49,155 nucleotides of DNA from Nemertoderma westbladi (taxonomy: Eukaryota; Xenacoelomorpha; Nemertodermatida; Nemertodermatidae), in contig JAUCBJ010007573.1 of assembly GCA_032718475.1 (NCBI GenBank), positions 1-49,155 on the forward strand, read 5' to 3'. The notes beneath the pieces were generated by a model. The model was not told the origin of the DNA, did no database searches, and worked only from the letters and a program-made list of their open reading frames with translations. The position numbers and the translations under genes were made by a program. Position 1 is the first letter of the stretch. Each line of letters begins with the position of its first letter. Of the stretch, positions 9,907-21,284 are shown in pieces.

Positions 9907-10215
9907 AACATGGCTTCTTCCCCAAAATATTAAAACGTACGAAAATTACACCCATTTACAAAAACGGAGATCCTACTGACAGACTAACAAAAATAATTAC
10001 CGTCCCATATCTATTCTACCACTATCAGACTATTTAGTAAATTATACGAACAGATAATTAATACACAATTACCAGATTACTGAGCAACCTAAACAAATAC
10101 TGTACTCTATATTATGCGACTCCCAATACGGATTTAGAAAAAAATTAACTACAACAGATGCCATACTAACAATAACAGAACGCCTACAAGAAGCACTAGA
10201 CTCACAGACAGACAG
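9907..10215 (+). pseudogene. LINE reverse-transcriptase fragment, continuation
   Basis: Directly after the BEL target duplication, the translation reads FPKILKRTKITPIYKNGDP, then YRPISILP, then SQYGFRKKLTTTDAIL across frame changes. This is RT block 1-2 of CR1/I-type LINEs and continues the fragment ending at 2845. The piece ends near 10215 without the catalytic box. Confidence 0.65.
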
Positions 10216-10655
10216 AATACTGCGAACATCCATATACCAGTATACTGAAGGATAGATACTGTATGCTGGTATGCTACGTATAGGCTACGTTATGTAGGCT
10301 AACCGGTTAAATTTTAAACTGAAAAATCGTAAATCTGTAAATTAAGCAATTAATGTAGGCCTACTGCAGGCAGTACTGGTACTGCCTACCATGACCACCT
10401 ACGAGCGATTGGCGAAAGATAAAGGTAGGCAGGTAGGGCTGTAGCTGTAGGGTACCTACTTAATTTTTTTTAATACGGTAGGCCTAAGCTAGGCCTAAAT
10501 ACTGAAATATATTTTTTTTAAATTTTAGATAATCTCCGGCTCCGACCAAATCCCAACTTCGATCGAGCCCTACTGGCAGGGACTGGACTGCTGGATGTGG
10601 ATAGTCATAGTGTGAAAGCCAAAAGCGGCCTAATAAAGCAGCGAGTGTTGACGAG
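10216..10655. other. no gene seen
   Basis: AT-rich DNA with many TAGGCCTA, TACAGTAC and TACCGG words. It has no open frame with recognisable similarity. Confidence 0.5.
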
Positions 10656-10659
10656 CATA

Positions 10660-11075
10660 ACGAGTGTTGAAAATTAACACGATTAAAAAATATCGAGAGT
10701 AAAAATAACGCGAGATGAAAAATATCGAAAATATCGAGTGTTGAAAAATATCGAGTGTTGAAAAATATCGAGAGTAAAAATATCCAGAGATATTTTTACT
10801 CTCGATAGCACGATAGCCTATTTTTCAACATTAGATATTTCTACTCTTGATATTTTTCAACACTCCATATTTTTCAACACTCGATAGGCCTATTTTTCAA
10901 CACTCGATATTTTTACTCTCGATATTTTTCGACACTCGATATTTTTCAACACTCGATATTTTTACTCTCGATATTTTTTGAACTCTCGATATTATCGTTA
11001 TTTTTCAACATTCGATTATATTCTCGCGTTATTTTTACTCTCGATATTTTTCATGTCTCGATATTTTTCAATATA
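10660..11075. repeat. palindromic field of ATCGAG/CTCGAT repeats
   Basis: Left of about 10785 the motif reads GAGTGTTGAAAAATATCGAG. Right of it the reverse complement, CTCGATATTTTTCAACACTC, recurs many times. At the centre is a perfect hairpin: arms 10767-10784 and 10789-10806 (18 bp), loop 10785-10788. The field ends about 180 bp before the UBR start codon. Confidence 0.85.
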
Positions 11076-11257
11076 ACCCCCCTACCCATCCATACCCAGA
11101 TACCCATACCACCATTCTGCCATGATGTTATGTAGGGTAGGCCTATGTATTTATCGGTCACCGCTCACCGTCAAACCGTTACCGGTATTTGTTATCATTA
11201 ATATCATTCTACATCTACATATTTAACTAGGCCTATTTCTTGCTCCAGTAACTCAAA

Positions 11258-14200
11258 ATGCGTGGAAGACTTCTTAAACGATTGAACTTGAATTCCCTTG
11301 AACAATCCCTCCCATCTGGAACTTTTGACTCCATATTATTCGAAGAGTTTTCCGAAATCGTACCAAAGATTTTCAACCTTCCCAACACACCTGTCACGGC
11401 AGAGGAACTAGAAGAATGTCGAACCGCGCTTTTGGCACCGATGGAAGAATTTATTTGCTGTGGAAACCCATTGGAATATTTACAGGAATCAGCGAATCGT
11501 GGAAAGCAATCATATCTTTGTGGCAAAGTCTTCAAAAACGGCGAACCTACCTACTCGTGTCGCGATTGCGCCAGCGACCCTACTTGTGTGTTCTGCAACG
11601 AATGTTTCCATAACAGTTGCCACATAAAACACCGGTATCGAATGTCCACCTCTCAGGGCGGCGGTTTCTGTGACTGCGGCGACGAAGAAGCGTGGAAGAT
11701 GAGCCCTCGTTGCTCACTCCACTCGCAATCCCCATTGGATGAGTCCGCCATAAAGGCTGCGATGGACGCGCTCCCCACTGTCACGCACGCCCGCACTGTT
11801 GCTCTATTAAGGGCGACTCTCCACTACTCTTACCACCTCCTCATCTGGCAGGAACCAACAGAGATGCCTAGTTTCCTGAACTACGACGACACCCCGGAAT
11901 TATTCTGCACGATGCTGTTTAATGACGAGTCGCACACTTACGACGAAGTTATCGGTTCTTTAAAGAAGGCCGTGGGCGCGTCAACAAGCGAAGCGACAGC
12001 GTTCGCTGCTGTGGTTGACCGTGAAGGTCGCAGTTGCGTACGACACGGTGCATTCAAGGACTGCGAGGCATCCAGGATTACAATAACCAGGAGCACCTCG
12101 AGACATGGGATCTCGCCCTTAAAGACGCAAACAATGGACGTCAGGGTTGTCGCTCACCAAACATTCGCAACACTCCTAGTTAAATGGTATTGTGACTTTA
12201 TCTGCAGCTCCGAAGGATTCCGACTGCTTCTTTGTGAGGAACTCTTTAACATTAAATGCCTACCTTCCGCGATAATAGCTTCGACCCCTATCCAGGAATT
12301 CCCCCTTGTTGAGTCCCTTCTCCTGTCGGACACTAGTCTCTGGAAAGCATGTCGGGTCCAATGGCACAATCTATTCACCCAGAGTGTCTTCATGGATTCC
12401 GGGAATAAGCGTGAATTCGCCTTGAGTTTTGTGCGTCATTACGAGTCGATGCTGTCCGCCTTCTTTGCTGATGACCACGATCATTCAGTAAGCGCTACAT
12501 CCCTGTCGGTACAGCTGTTTACCGTGACCACTATCGCACATCGTTTAGTGGCGGATCACTCGGTGTTGTCCCGAGTACTCCGTGCGACCACCTGCGGTTT
12601 GTACGACTCCAATGATAAACTGTTAGATATTATCCCTCGAGCCACGCAAACCACCATTCCGCGCTACCATTATGGATTCAACGATCTCCGCTACTTGCTC
12701 CTTAAACCCCCCGCCTCGTGGGACGAGAATCTCACAGAAAGTTTTATTAATTTCTTCGATTTATTCGTCAAATTTGCTAGCAGTTTCCAGTACTATAAGG
12801 AGATGATCCGCCAGACTGGTCAGCATATCGAGATGGAACCCGAATGGGAAGGGAGCTTCTACCTGCAGAACTCTCTAACTTCAGTTGTTTCTCTACTTGT
12901 CCACTGGTGCTCCTCTAATCGTCGAGTTCTAAGGGAATCGTACAAAATCACGTTTGCCTCACTAACAGACTTTATGCGTCGAACTCCCCTGCCTTTAGTC
13001 GCTATCACACTCGGCCCTCAAACTACCGAGGTCTTCGAATACTCCGTATCGACTCAACCAGTAAGTTTCAACATCCCTTTGAACCGCCTAGCCTCCACTC
13101 TTCTCCTCCACTCCTCCGTGTCTTCCTCTCCCTTCCCCCTAGAAAGAGAGGAAGCCCTTCTACTGATAGAGGCTCCTCTCCGTCTACTCGTCACTGACTC
13201 TCAGATCCACGCAGCGATGTGGCGTCGCAATGGTATTTCGCTGCTTAACCAACAGTTTCTGTATCACTATGCTCGACGCCGATCGGAGACCTACGATCGA
13301 GATGTTCTCGCGATACAAATCGGCGCGGCAACACTCCCCCCTGACGACTTTCTAATCGCTGTGGTTAACCGATTCCAGTTGGTTTCCTGGTTCACTGCGG
13401 ATGACGCTGTTCTAGAACACCATCTACAGTGCACCACCACCATGGTAGAGGAGTTGTTCTTCCTGCTTATCGTGGTGCTCAGCGAACGTTTCACCGTTGG
13501 GCTTGGAGACGTCACAGATAACGAGTGCGTACGTCATGAAGTTGTTCATCATCTCTGTAAGGCGAATCTATCCCACGGGGATCTGGTTAAACTCATGCCG
13601 GAACACCGTGTCACTGAGGAGTCAGATAGTTTCGAGGAGGTTATCGATTCGGTGGCGGTGTTTAAACGCGCCTCATCCACCTCCAAGGGGCTCTACGAAC
13701 TGAAACCCGAGTTTCTGTCTGAGTTCAACGCGTTTTACTATCATTTTACTCGCGCGGAGATGTCTGACTCCGAGGAAGTTATGCGGAAGAAGCGGAAACT
13801 TTGCGACTCTTCGTCGCATCCGGGACCCCCGCGGTTCCCGCAGCTGCGGCCCGCGTTCGAGTCGTTGGTTCGCTTGTTGGATTCCGACGTGTTTATCTTC
13901 CTCGTCTCCGAGGTTGTCGGACGCGGCGGGGCGCGACGACCGACATCCGACGGGATTATCTACCGCGCGTTGCACCTTATCGGGATCGCGTTGCAGGAGG
14001 AGCGGCGTTTGTTCTCCTCCCGCGAATCTTCCGGACTCAACTTCGTGGAGAAGTCGACTCGCGGCGAGCCGTCACTGGAGGAGTTGCTGCGTAGGTTGGT
14101 GGCCGTCTCAACGGGTAAACATTACCTCGAGCTCCTATCCTGGGTCAATAGAACCTTCGCTGAAGTTAAGAAATCCAAATTCCCGGACGCGCAATGCGAG

Positions 14201-16444
14201 CTTCCGGATTTCCATAATCAATCGGAAGTTAATTCCGAAAAGGAGAAGGAAGCTAAAGAGAAGGCGAAGCGACGGCGGGAGAGAATCGTGGCCAATATGG
14301 GGAGAATGCAGAAAGAGTTTATGAATCAGAACAAGATGCCTCCGGAGATGAAAACCTCTTTGGTGAATGACAATCACTCTGGCTCAGGTTGTTCGTCTGG
14401 TTACAATGAACCCATCGCAAGTACGAGTTCAGTCCAGAAACCCAACAAGCCCAACTCAATGATCAATCAGGATCATATGGTAACGTGTTTACTTTGCCAA
14501 GAAGAGGAAAATCTATTGTCTACGGACCGCGCTATTGTGGTCCCTGTATTTATTCAGCCCTCCAATGTGCTGCTCAACCAGACGAGCCTCAGGAGCCAGG
14601 ATACTTTCCGCGAGGATTGGCTGTTGCGTAGCGACCTCGGTTATGGCACTCACATGTCTTCCTGTCAGCACACAATGCATTGGAACTGCTGGGAGAAGTA
14701 CTTCCTCGCTACACAGCAGTCGCGCGAGCAACGACGGCGTCGAATGTCGCTTAGTTACAGCATCTCTGATAAAGAGTTTCTCTGTCCGCTCTGTAAGTCT
14801 ATTGGAAACGCAGTGATGCCTATTGTTACCATGGAGGACATTACACCCATAAGTCCCCCGATGGAATGTGATGAATTGGATATAACGTACTCTGATTGGT
14901 TGGATCTAATATACAAGAATACTACAGACCCCAAAGAGTTCCCTGAAGAAACGATCCCTCCCGGGTCCGTTGGCTCGCGGTTCTCGCGGATATATGAGGA
15001 CGTTGAAACTGGTCACCTGACCCAGAGTCACGTTGCCATGGCAGCACGTCTCTCCCATGCGTGTCACAAGGTGTCTCTTAAATACAACGCGAACCAACGC
15101 AAAGTTATTTTGTTAGGGGACTCTGTTAACGATCGCGCTATCTGCCTATGGAAATGTTGCGCTTTCTCGATTCAATCATTTTACTCATACATCCTTTCAG
15201 AAGGAATTCAATTGGCTGATTGTTCGCAGGATCGACAGTATCAAGGGTTGGTGAACCTAATAAGGTGTTCCAGGGCCATCCTCAGCCAATGCAAAGCCTT
15301 GGAATTACGGCGTTTCTACGGTTGCGTATTGGATACATGTATTTATAAGAAATGGGAATATGACGTTCTAGACTTCGATCTGTTTGGTTATTTGGTCCTG
15401 CTGTTGTTTCTTTCGCACGGGGTCTCAAGGAGTGGAGCGGCAGGAAACGGCGTCGCATCTGTCTGTATCCATGGTTCCGGGATCAACCAAACGTACACGA
15501 TTCGTTCCGTGTTCCAGATGTACGTTGTCCAGTGCTTACTGACCGTGTTATACGAACCCAAATGTATGAGGAACGCCGATCCCATCCCCGATCTCGACTC
15601 GGAAAACTCGCTCGTTGTTGCCTCAGTTGTGGAACGTTTGGTCCGCGATTACGGATGTCCTTCTCGGGACATCGATAACTCCCAACTTTACCTCCACCTC
15701 ATAATATCATCTTTACCCTTCCTAAACTGCGCCGCCTTGTTCCTCCATTTCTTCAACGGAACTCCTCTCCCCTCCGCCAACCCAGACGGTCTAGAATCCG
15801 AGTTCAACGGTTTATGTGCCTATCTCTCGATCCCGAGCCGGTTATCTATAATTCTAGCCGACTTTCCAGACTCGCCACTCGGTGTGACTGTTACCCCATG
15901 GTCGCGTTTAGTAACTCGGTGGTTCCGAGAAGTTCCGATGCTCACGTATCCGCTTTCCTCGCGTCGGCTTGTGGAACTCCCAGATGATTTCTCCGAACTA
16001 ATCGCACTCGCGGCAGAGTTTAGCTGTCCATCCTCGTCGGACACTCGCAATCCGGCTATGTGCCTTATATGCGGTGAGATGGTCTGCAGTCAGAGTTACT
16101 GCTGTCAGACTGAGTTGGATGGGGAGCGCGTCGGCGGTTGCGTGGCCCACGCAAGTCGCTGTGGACTCAACGTGGGCGTCTTCCTCCGAGTCCGGCAGTG
16201 CCAAGTGTTGTTGCTTACCGGTTTCTCCGGTAGACGGCGAACCACCGGGGCGTTCTATCTCGCTCCATACGTCGACGCATACGGGGAAGTCGACCCAGAG
16301 TTATCCCGCGGGAATCCGTTGCAACTCAACCGCGATCTGTACGCGCGACTACAGCGGATGTGGTTGAGCCACGGTGTTCCCATGGAAATACATCGTCGCA
16401 TAGAAGCGAGTAGCAACATATTGTTTGAATGGCAGCACGTGTAG
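11258..16444 (+). CDS. UBR1/UBR2: UBR1/UBR2-type E3 ubiquitin ligase, single exon
   Basis: This protein should recognise N-terminal degrons and ubiquitylate their carriers (N-end rule, RING-H2 E3). It has 1728 residues, against about 1750 for vertebrate UBR1/UBR2. A UBR box spans residues 88-155 (CGKVFKNGEPTYSCRDC ... FCDCGDEEAW ... CSLH) and binds basic N-termini in this family. A ClpS-like N-domain for bulky N-termini follows (MLFNDESHTYDEVI at about 219). An acidic/basic coiled stretch lies near 990-1020. The RING-H2 runs from C1077 (TCLLCQEEE) through CQHTMHWNC to CPLC (1176-1179), with the long insert typical of the family. The C-terminal UBR cap lies at about 1602-1715. The start Met leads straight into UBR1-like sequence. 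No intron interrupts 5.2 kb and the GC content is well above its flanks, so it may be a retrocopy or an intron-less ortholog. Confidence 0.95.
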   Translation: MRGRLLKRLNLNSLEQSLPSGTFDSILFEEFSEIVPKIFNLPNTPVTAEELEECRTALLAPMEEFICCGNPLEYLQESANRGKQSYLCGKVFKNGEPTYSCRDCASDPTCVFCNECFHNSCHIKHRYRMSTSQGGGFCDCGDEEAWKMSPRCSLHSQSPLDESAIKAAMDALPTVTHARTVALLRATLHYSYHLLIWQEPTEMPSFLNYDDTPELFCTMLFNDESHTYDEVIGSLKKAVGASTSEATAFAAVVDREGRSCVRHGAFKDCEASRITITRSTSRHGISPLKTQTMDVRVVAHQTFATLLVKWYCDFICSSEGFRLLLCEELFNIKCLPSAIIASTPIQEFPLVESLLLSDTSLWKACRVQWHNLFTQSVFMDSGNKREFALSFVRHYESMLSAFFADDHDHSVSATSLSVQLFTVTTIAHRLVADHSVLSRVLRATTCGLYDSNDKLLDIIPRATQTTIPRYHYGFNDLRYLLLKPPASWDENLTESFINFFDLFVKFASSFQYYKEMIRQTGQHIEMEPEWEGSFYLQNSLTSVVSLLVHWCSSNRRVLRESYKITFASLTDFMRRTPLPLVAITLGPQTTEVFEYSVSTQPVSFNIPLNRLASTLLLHSSVSSSPFPLEREEALLLIEAPLRLLVTDSQIHAAMWRRNGISLLNQQFLYHYARRRSETYDRDVLAIQIGAATLPPDDFLIAVVNRFQLVSWFTADDAVLEHHLQCTTTMVEELFFLLIVVLSERFTVGLGDVTDNECVRHEVVHHLCKANLSHGDLVKLMPEHRVTEESDSFEEVIDSVAVFKRASSTSKGLYELKPEFLSEFNAFYYHFTRAEMSDSEEVMRKKRKLCDSSSHPGPPRFPQLRPAFESLVRLLDSDVFIFLVSEVVGRGGARRPTSDGIIYRALHLIGIALQEERRLFSSRESSGLNFVEKSTRGEPSLEELLRRLVAVSTGKHYLELLSWVNRTFAEVKKSKFPDAQCELPDFHNQSEVNSEKEKEAKEKAKRRRERIVANMGRMQKEFMNQNKMPPEMKTSLVNDNHSGSGCSSGYNEPIASTSSVQKPNKPNSMINQDHMVTCLLCQEEENLLSTDRAIVVPVFIQPSNVLLNQTSLRSQDTFREDWLLRSDLGYGTHMSSCQHTMHWNCWEKYFLATQQSREQRRRRMSLSYSISDKEFLCPLCKSIGNAVMPIVTMEDITPISPPMECDELDITYSDWLDLIYKNTTDPKEFPEETIPPGSVGSRFSRIYEDVETGHLTQSHVAMAARLSHACHKVSLKYNANQRKVILLGDSVNDRAICLWKCCAFSIQSFYSYILSEGIQLADCSQDRQYQGLVNLIRCSRAILSQCKALELRRFYGCVLDTCIYKKWEYDVLDFDLFGYLVLLLFLSHGVSRSGAAGNGVASVCIHGSGINQTYTIRSVFQMYVVQCLLTVLYEPKCMRNADPIPDLDSENSLVVASVVERLVRDYGCPSRDIDNSQLYLHLIISSLPFLNCAALFLHFFNGTPLPSANPDGLESEFNGLCAYLSIPSRLSIILADFPDSPLGVTVTPWSRLVTRWFREVPMLTYPLSSRRLVELPDDFSELIALAAEFSCPSSSDTRNPAMCLICGEMVCSQSYCCQTELDGERVGGCVAHASRCGLNVGVFLRVRQCQVLLLTGFSGRRRTTGAFYLAPYVDAYGEVDPELSRGNPLQLNRDLYARLQRMWLSHGVPMEIHRRIEASSNILFEWQHV

Positions 16445-16750
16445 AGTGATAACAGCACTAAATGTAGGGCATTCCACTTCAATTCATCCTGTAACATCCT
16501 CTGATTGATTATATTTTAAACTTTTATCCAAAAATTTGAATTTATTAAAAAATTGTCATGCTTCAAAGTTTGATACTATTTGTGAACCTTAACTGTCATA
16601 TGAGTTCACTAAATATTAGTTTCATCAATTTTTCCAGCGGAATCTCGATATCTCTATGGCAACTAAACACCTTTCTTTACGTGTAACTTTTGGTTCGGAG
16701 GCCGAAATATTAGCTTAGAACCTTGACAAAATAAAGTCTAAGTGTGATTA
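16445..16750 (+). other. probable UBR 3' UTR with polyadenylation signal
   Basis: AT-rich sequence after the stop. AATAAA occurs at 16730-16735. No long genomic poly(A) tract follows, so the 3' end carries no obvious retrocopy signature. Confidence 0.5.
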
Positions 16751-16947
16751 GCCTATCGCTACGTAACTTTCTGAGTCTACTTTTATAAAATTTTGGTAAA
16801 TAATAAGGTTCTCCCTACCGAACACAATAAGCAAGAAAATTTTTCTACAAGATTAATCTATATGTTTTCTATTTGAACCTAAAACCTCGCTTTTTCATAC
16901 TTCTTCATTGGTGAAAATATGGTATGCTATTAAATCATATAGTTGCA

Positions 16948-17182
16948 GGGGGGGGGGGGGGGCTCTTCATCCCTCTCAATGGGAAAATCGACGCAATTTT
17001 ATCTCAAAAATATAATTATTACCTGTTTTATTGACTTTGTTATATTGTTTTGGTTATAATACCGTGCCACTGTAACCTGCTCCTTTCCTAATTGATAATT
17101 TAAAATTATCATGCAGACGAGATATTAATTCGCCATGATGTGATTTGCTTCCATATCACCCCCCCCCCCCCCCCCCCCCCCC
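16948..17182. repeat. long G and C homopolymer tracts
   Basis: A run of about 15 G at 16948-16962 and one of about 24 C at 17159-17182. Further runs lie at 17413-17428 (G), 18154-18172 (G), 28488-28501 (C) and near 30066 (C). Homopolymers this long are striking in AT-rich DNA and their exact lengths may be sequencing-limited. Confidence 0.85.
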
Positions 17183-17404
17183 ATCACCTCTCTTTCTCTC
17201 TATTAAATAAACGGAATGTTACGAATATTATATAAGCTGTTTGTAAATTAACTAAACTACTCATTATTACGTTTGGTGCAAATTTAAAAAAAAATAGCGT
17301 GGGTGGAACCGGTGCGTGTCTAATATACTAGTATAAATTATCGTGGGTGTTAGTAATACAACATTACTAATATTATATAATTATACGAAAGTAACGACTT
17401 TTTA

Positions 17405-18172
17405 AGTGGGATGGGGGGGGGGGGGGGGTGGCATAACGAAACGAAACGAGACGAAGCATTTTGGCAATAACGAAACAAAAAAATGTTAAACGAAACGAAA
17501 AACTAAATAAAAATGTATGCAAATAACGAAACGAAATAATAAGTGTTTCGTTTCGTTAAATCACAAATTATTTAATCATTATGATAAAAATTTAATAATA
17601 TATAAAAATAATTGAAAAATTACATTTAATTAATACAGATATTCTCAATAATCGTGGTATGTAAACAGACTAAATAATTTCCTTCAATACAGCTCAACCT
17701 TTATGCCAACCAGTTCCCGGCACCCTTGCAATGCAACAGCCGAGGGCAGATTACAGAAGAACTGTAATAAGGCACTAAGGCAATACTGATAGAAATTGCT
17801 TGTAACAAACAATACAATAGAGCAACTGGTATTTCACCTGCCGGGACGTTACGTGTACATTATGGAAAACTCAAAGGCTGCAAGACCTACCGCAAAAAGT
17901 CGCCTGGAGTCAACACCTGAATATTGACCACTTTATACTATATTGTACTACATTACACTACAATATCAAGGAGTTGTGATGGAGGTGGGGTGGGGGGTTA
18001 TATTTAAAACTTTTATTTGATATAAAAAAAAAGTTTGAAAAACGAATTTAAAATGTATGAAACGAAACGAAAATTGTATAGAAACGAAACGAATATTTGA
18101 TCAGGTTGGTAAAAACGAAACGAATTTGAAATTACTTTCGTTATGCCATCCCTGGGGGGGGGGGGGGGGGGG
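17405..18172. mobile_element. CGAAA-rich inverted-repeat element between poly-G runs
   Basis: The left edge reads poly-G, then TGGCATAACGAAACGAAACG. The right edge reads TTTCGTTATGCCATCCC, then poly-G, so TGGCATAACGAAA is inverted at the two ends. Many copies of ACGAAACGAAA lie inside both ends and the middle is unique AT-rich sequence. No coding capacity is seen. This looks like a non-autonomous DNA element. The superfamily is unknown and no clean target duplication could be read through the G runs. Confidence 0.5.
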
Positions 18173-19540
18173 ATTAACAACGTTAATTATAATATTATTC
18201 TGTATATATAAAATATATATTATTTATTATTTTAAATATTATTAAGGGAGAGAAGCAAGTTTCATTTTCATTAAATTTCTAATAATAATTGAAGGATAAT
18301 ACACAGTTTCATTTTTGTTTGTAATCTGCAGTTATTATTTTTTTAAACTTAGAGATAATTATATTGTAACTGTGGTAGGTAATTGTTTACTTGTTATCCG
18401 CGTGTTGAATGTGAATTTTACGACGTGACGTTATTTGAAATCTTCATATTGTAGTCAATTTAACTTATTACACTCACATAGAGCTTCTTTTTTTATATAA
18501 TTCACCAGAAATTATAATTAACAACACATATTATAACTTATTCGGCGCATTCATTGTTTCGTGTATTGGAAGTTAATATTGATATCCAGTTGGAAGTGAA
18601 TATCTCAGTTTAAATAAACGAAACGGTCTTTCATAATTAAATAACTTTAGCTACCTATAAAAATACAAATTTTTATTCAAATAGATAGATAATCCAACTT
18701 GTTTATGTGGGTCGAGAACATAAGGGTACCACTATCTCAACCTCATGTATGTTTATCGGTATAATCTTTCAAAGCTTATTATTTATCAGGAACTATCGAC
18801 AGTGTGTCCTGCATTTTCTTGGTCCGCCGCCATGAGGCGCTAAATATCACTTAGTTTAGGCTTAATAACTTTTAAACTGCATCAATTTTGAAGAAACTCT
18901 CACATAATTAGTTATAGAAAGTTCTTAATAATTCAATGCGACAGATTCTAATGTCCCGCAATTTCATGGCCCAATATATACAGTACGACGTTGCATGTTT
19001 CAAAGGGGTTGCGTGTAATAGGAAATCAAGGCAGACGTTCGTGGAGCCTTCGCGCAACACGAGGCTCAGTTATTACAATTATTTTTTAATTAAAAGACAA
19101 ATTAAAATTATTTAAGAGACTCTATCACCCCTAAAATCTGTATTTAAGAAATTTAACCAAACCGCCAAAAGAAAGTGTTATCCAATCCAGCAATCAGAGG
19201 CCAGTCGAACAGATATCCCGGTATGGGACCTGACCTACCTGCCCCAGTAGCACACGCACGTTTAGAATAGTTGTAATAACGTGCATAACGTTGTTCTGAT
19301 AATGTTCACTAATAAAATCACGTTTATCTAGTAAGGAAAGGATTTGGTCCGAACTCCTATTGAACGGCTTAATATTGTTTTGATCAGGTTGAATAATGGT
19401 TCCTTTCAACGTTCATAATTTTTGGTTTGAACTGTGCTTGAACTTAATGAGTATTACAAATATATAATTTCGAACGAATATTTAACCACTGCTGAATGAA
19501 TAGGCTGTCAATCATTCACTATTAAATGATATTAAATTAA
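18173..19540. other. no gene seen
   Basis: AT-rich. It contains a short motif at about 19036-19070 (GTGGAGCCTTCGCGCAACACG) related to the ends of the element inserted in BEL. Nothing else is recognised. Confidence 0.5.
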
Positions 19541-21085
19541 GACCAATCGTGCCAGTTGAGTAGATGGTGTTCCCCCTGGGGTCTTTAAAATACCTGAGTG
19601 TTTAAAGCTCATCTATCCCATCATAGTAGACATGTACCGAACAACAAGAGTCCCACAAGAAATGAAAACAAATAAGTTGGTGCCAGTTCCCAAGAAAGGC
19701 AACCTAACACTCTATGGTTCTTTTCGGGGAATCTCATTGATCTCGATTGCTGCGAAGCTATACAATAGAATTCTATTAAATCGCATCAGGGATCCCATAG
19801 AGAGACTGCTCCGTGGAAATCAGAATGGGTTCCGTAAAGGTCGTGGGACCATGGAGCCCATTTTGGCACTTAGAAGGATAATTGAAGAGTTATCAAAAAA
19901 GAAAGACAGGCGGCATCTGGCTGTTATCTTTGTTGACTTCTTCAAGGCCTTTGATTCAGTCTCTCGCTCACGTATGTTCAGCATACTTTCATTATATGGG
20001 ATTCCTGATGAAATTATTGCAGCAATCAGATCAGTATACGATGGTTCGACAACATTTGTGTCTACTGTTGACGGTGACACAGAACCATTTTAAGTGTTAT
20101 GGGGCGTCCTCCAGGGAGACACACTTGCACCATTCTTGTTCATAATTGTTGTTGACTATGTTCTACGCATGTCCTTAGATCATCATAATGATGATGGGGT
20201 GATGATAACTTTACCTACTGGCTCCAGGTGTCGAGGAAATCCTGCCAAGTACCTAACTGATCTAGACTTTGCTGATGACTTAAGAGTACTCTCAGAATCA
20301 TTAGAGGGATCCCAACGGCTCCTCAGCTCATTAGAACATGCTGCTTCTAGTGTTGGTCTTTTTATTAACTCCAGAAAGACCAAAATTTTGACAGTTAACT
20401 TTGAAAGTCCTCAGCAAGACTCTGATCGGATGAGCATAAGCTCAAAAGATGGTATGCTTGAGCATGTGGATAACTTCTGTTACCTGGGATCATGGATCCG
20501 GAAGTCAGGTGAGGGAGGACCTTCGAATACGTAAGGGAAAGGCATGGGCAGCCTTGAATAGGCTTTCCAGGATTTGGAAGTCAACGAGAATTAATCGGAA
20601 ACTTAAGGTCCGATTATTTAGAGCTGCAGTTAGTTCCAGTACTCCTCTATGGGAGTCCATGCTGGGCTCTAACTGCTGAGGACACCAAATCTCTGGATGG
20701 CACATTCACAAGAATGCTACGCCGGGTTCGTTGTGTCAAGTACAATGCACACATCTCCAACCAGACACTATATAACATTGGAGGTGTCTCACTGGTTCCC
20801 GCAAGCTTGACACTAGAACAAAATCGCCTCCGCTTTGCAGGACATTGCTTTCGCCGTGAGGACCAGCCAGTGCATAATCTTGTACTTTGGCAGCCTCATG
20901 CAATGAATAAGCATGGTGGACAGCCCATGACTTTCTTGAGACGCATCTTAAAGGACACTGGCCTTGAAGATGCGGATGATCTAGAAAATGTCATGGGTGA
21001 TAGGGAGTTGTGGCGGTGCAATTTTGTCGATAAGCCGGCACAGCATTCTTAAAAATGCAGCTGCAATGCAGCATGCCGATCCTAG
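19540..21085 (+). pseudogene. LINE reverse-transcriptase pseudogene, copy 1
   Basis: The reading frame resembles a non-LTR RT: VDGVPPGVFK, PKKGNLTLYGSFRGISLI, FVDFFKAFDSVS, GVLQGDTLAPFLF and DFADDLRVL (the FADD catalytic box). A C-terminal region follows (RLRFAGHCFRREDQ ... LWQPH) like those of LINEs whose RT ends in a conserved GHC-RGRP segment. TAA at about 20091 replaces a sense codon just before GVLQGD, and the frame changes near 20520, so it is inactive. It lacks an endonuclease and begins near 19540, suggesting 5' truncation. The 3' end has a short TAG-rich tail. Confidence 0.85.
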
Positions 21086-21284
21086 TAGTAAATGATAATA
21101 TACTGTAAGTTCACTTATCGTGCAAGGACGGATATGATTAGAACAAGAACCGCCATGGTAAAATGCCCCCTAACACAATCTAACACGTCTAACCACCTCC
21201 GCTTTACATACTTTTTATTTATTTACATGTTATTAATTATTTTATTTATAGATCAGATAAGATGTCTGATTTCCGATCACACAG

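Noticed and set aside
13801-14324. Alternative-frame open frames within the UBR gene
   Set aside because: Shadow frames in GC-rich coding sequence. The main frame is continuous and carries all domains.
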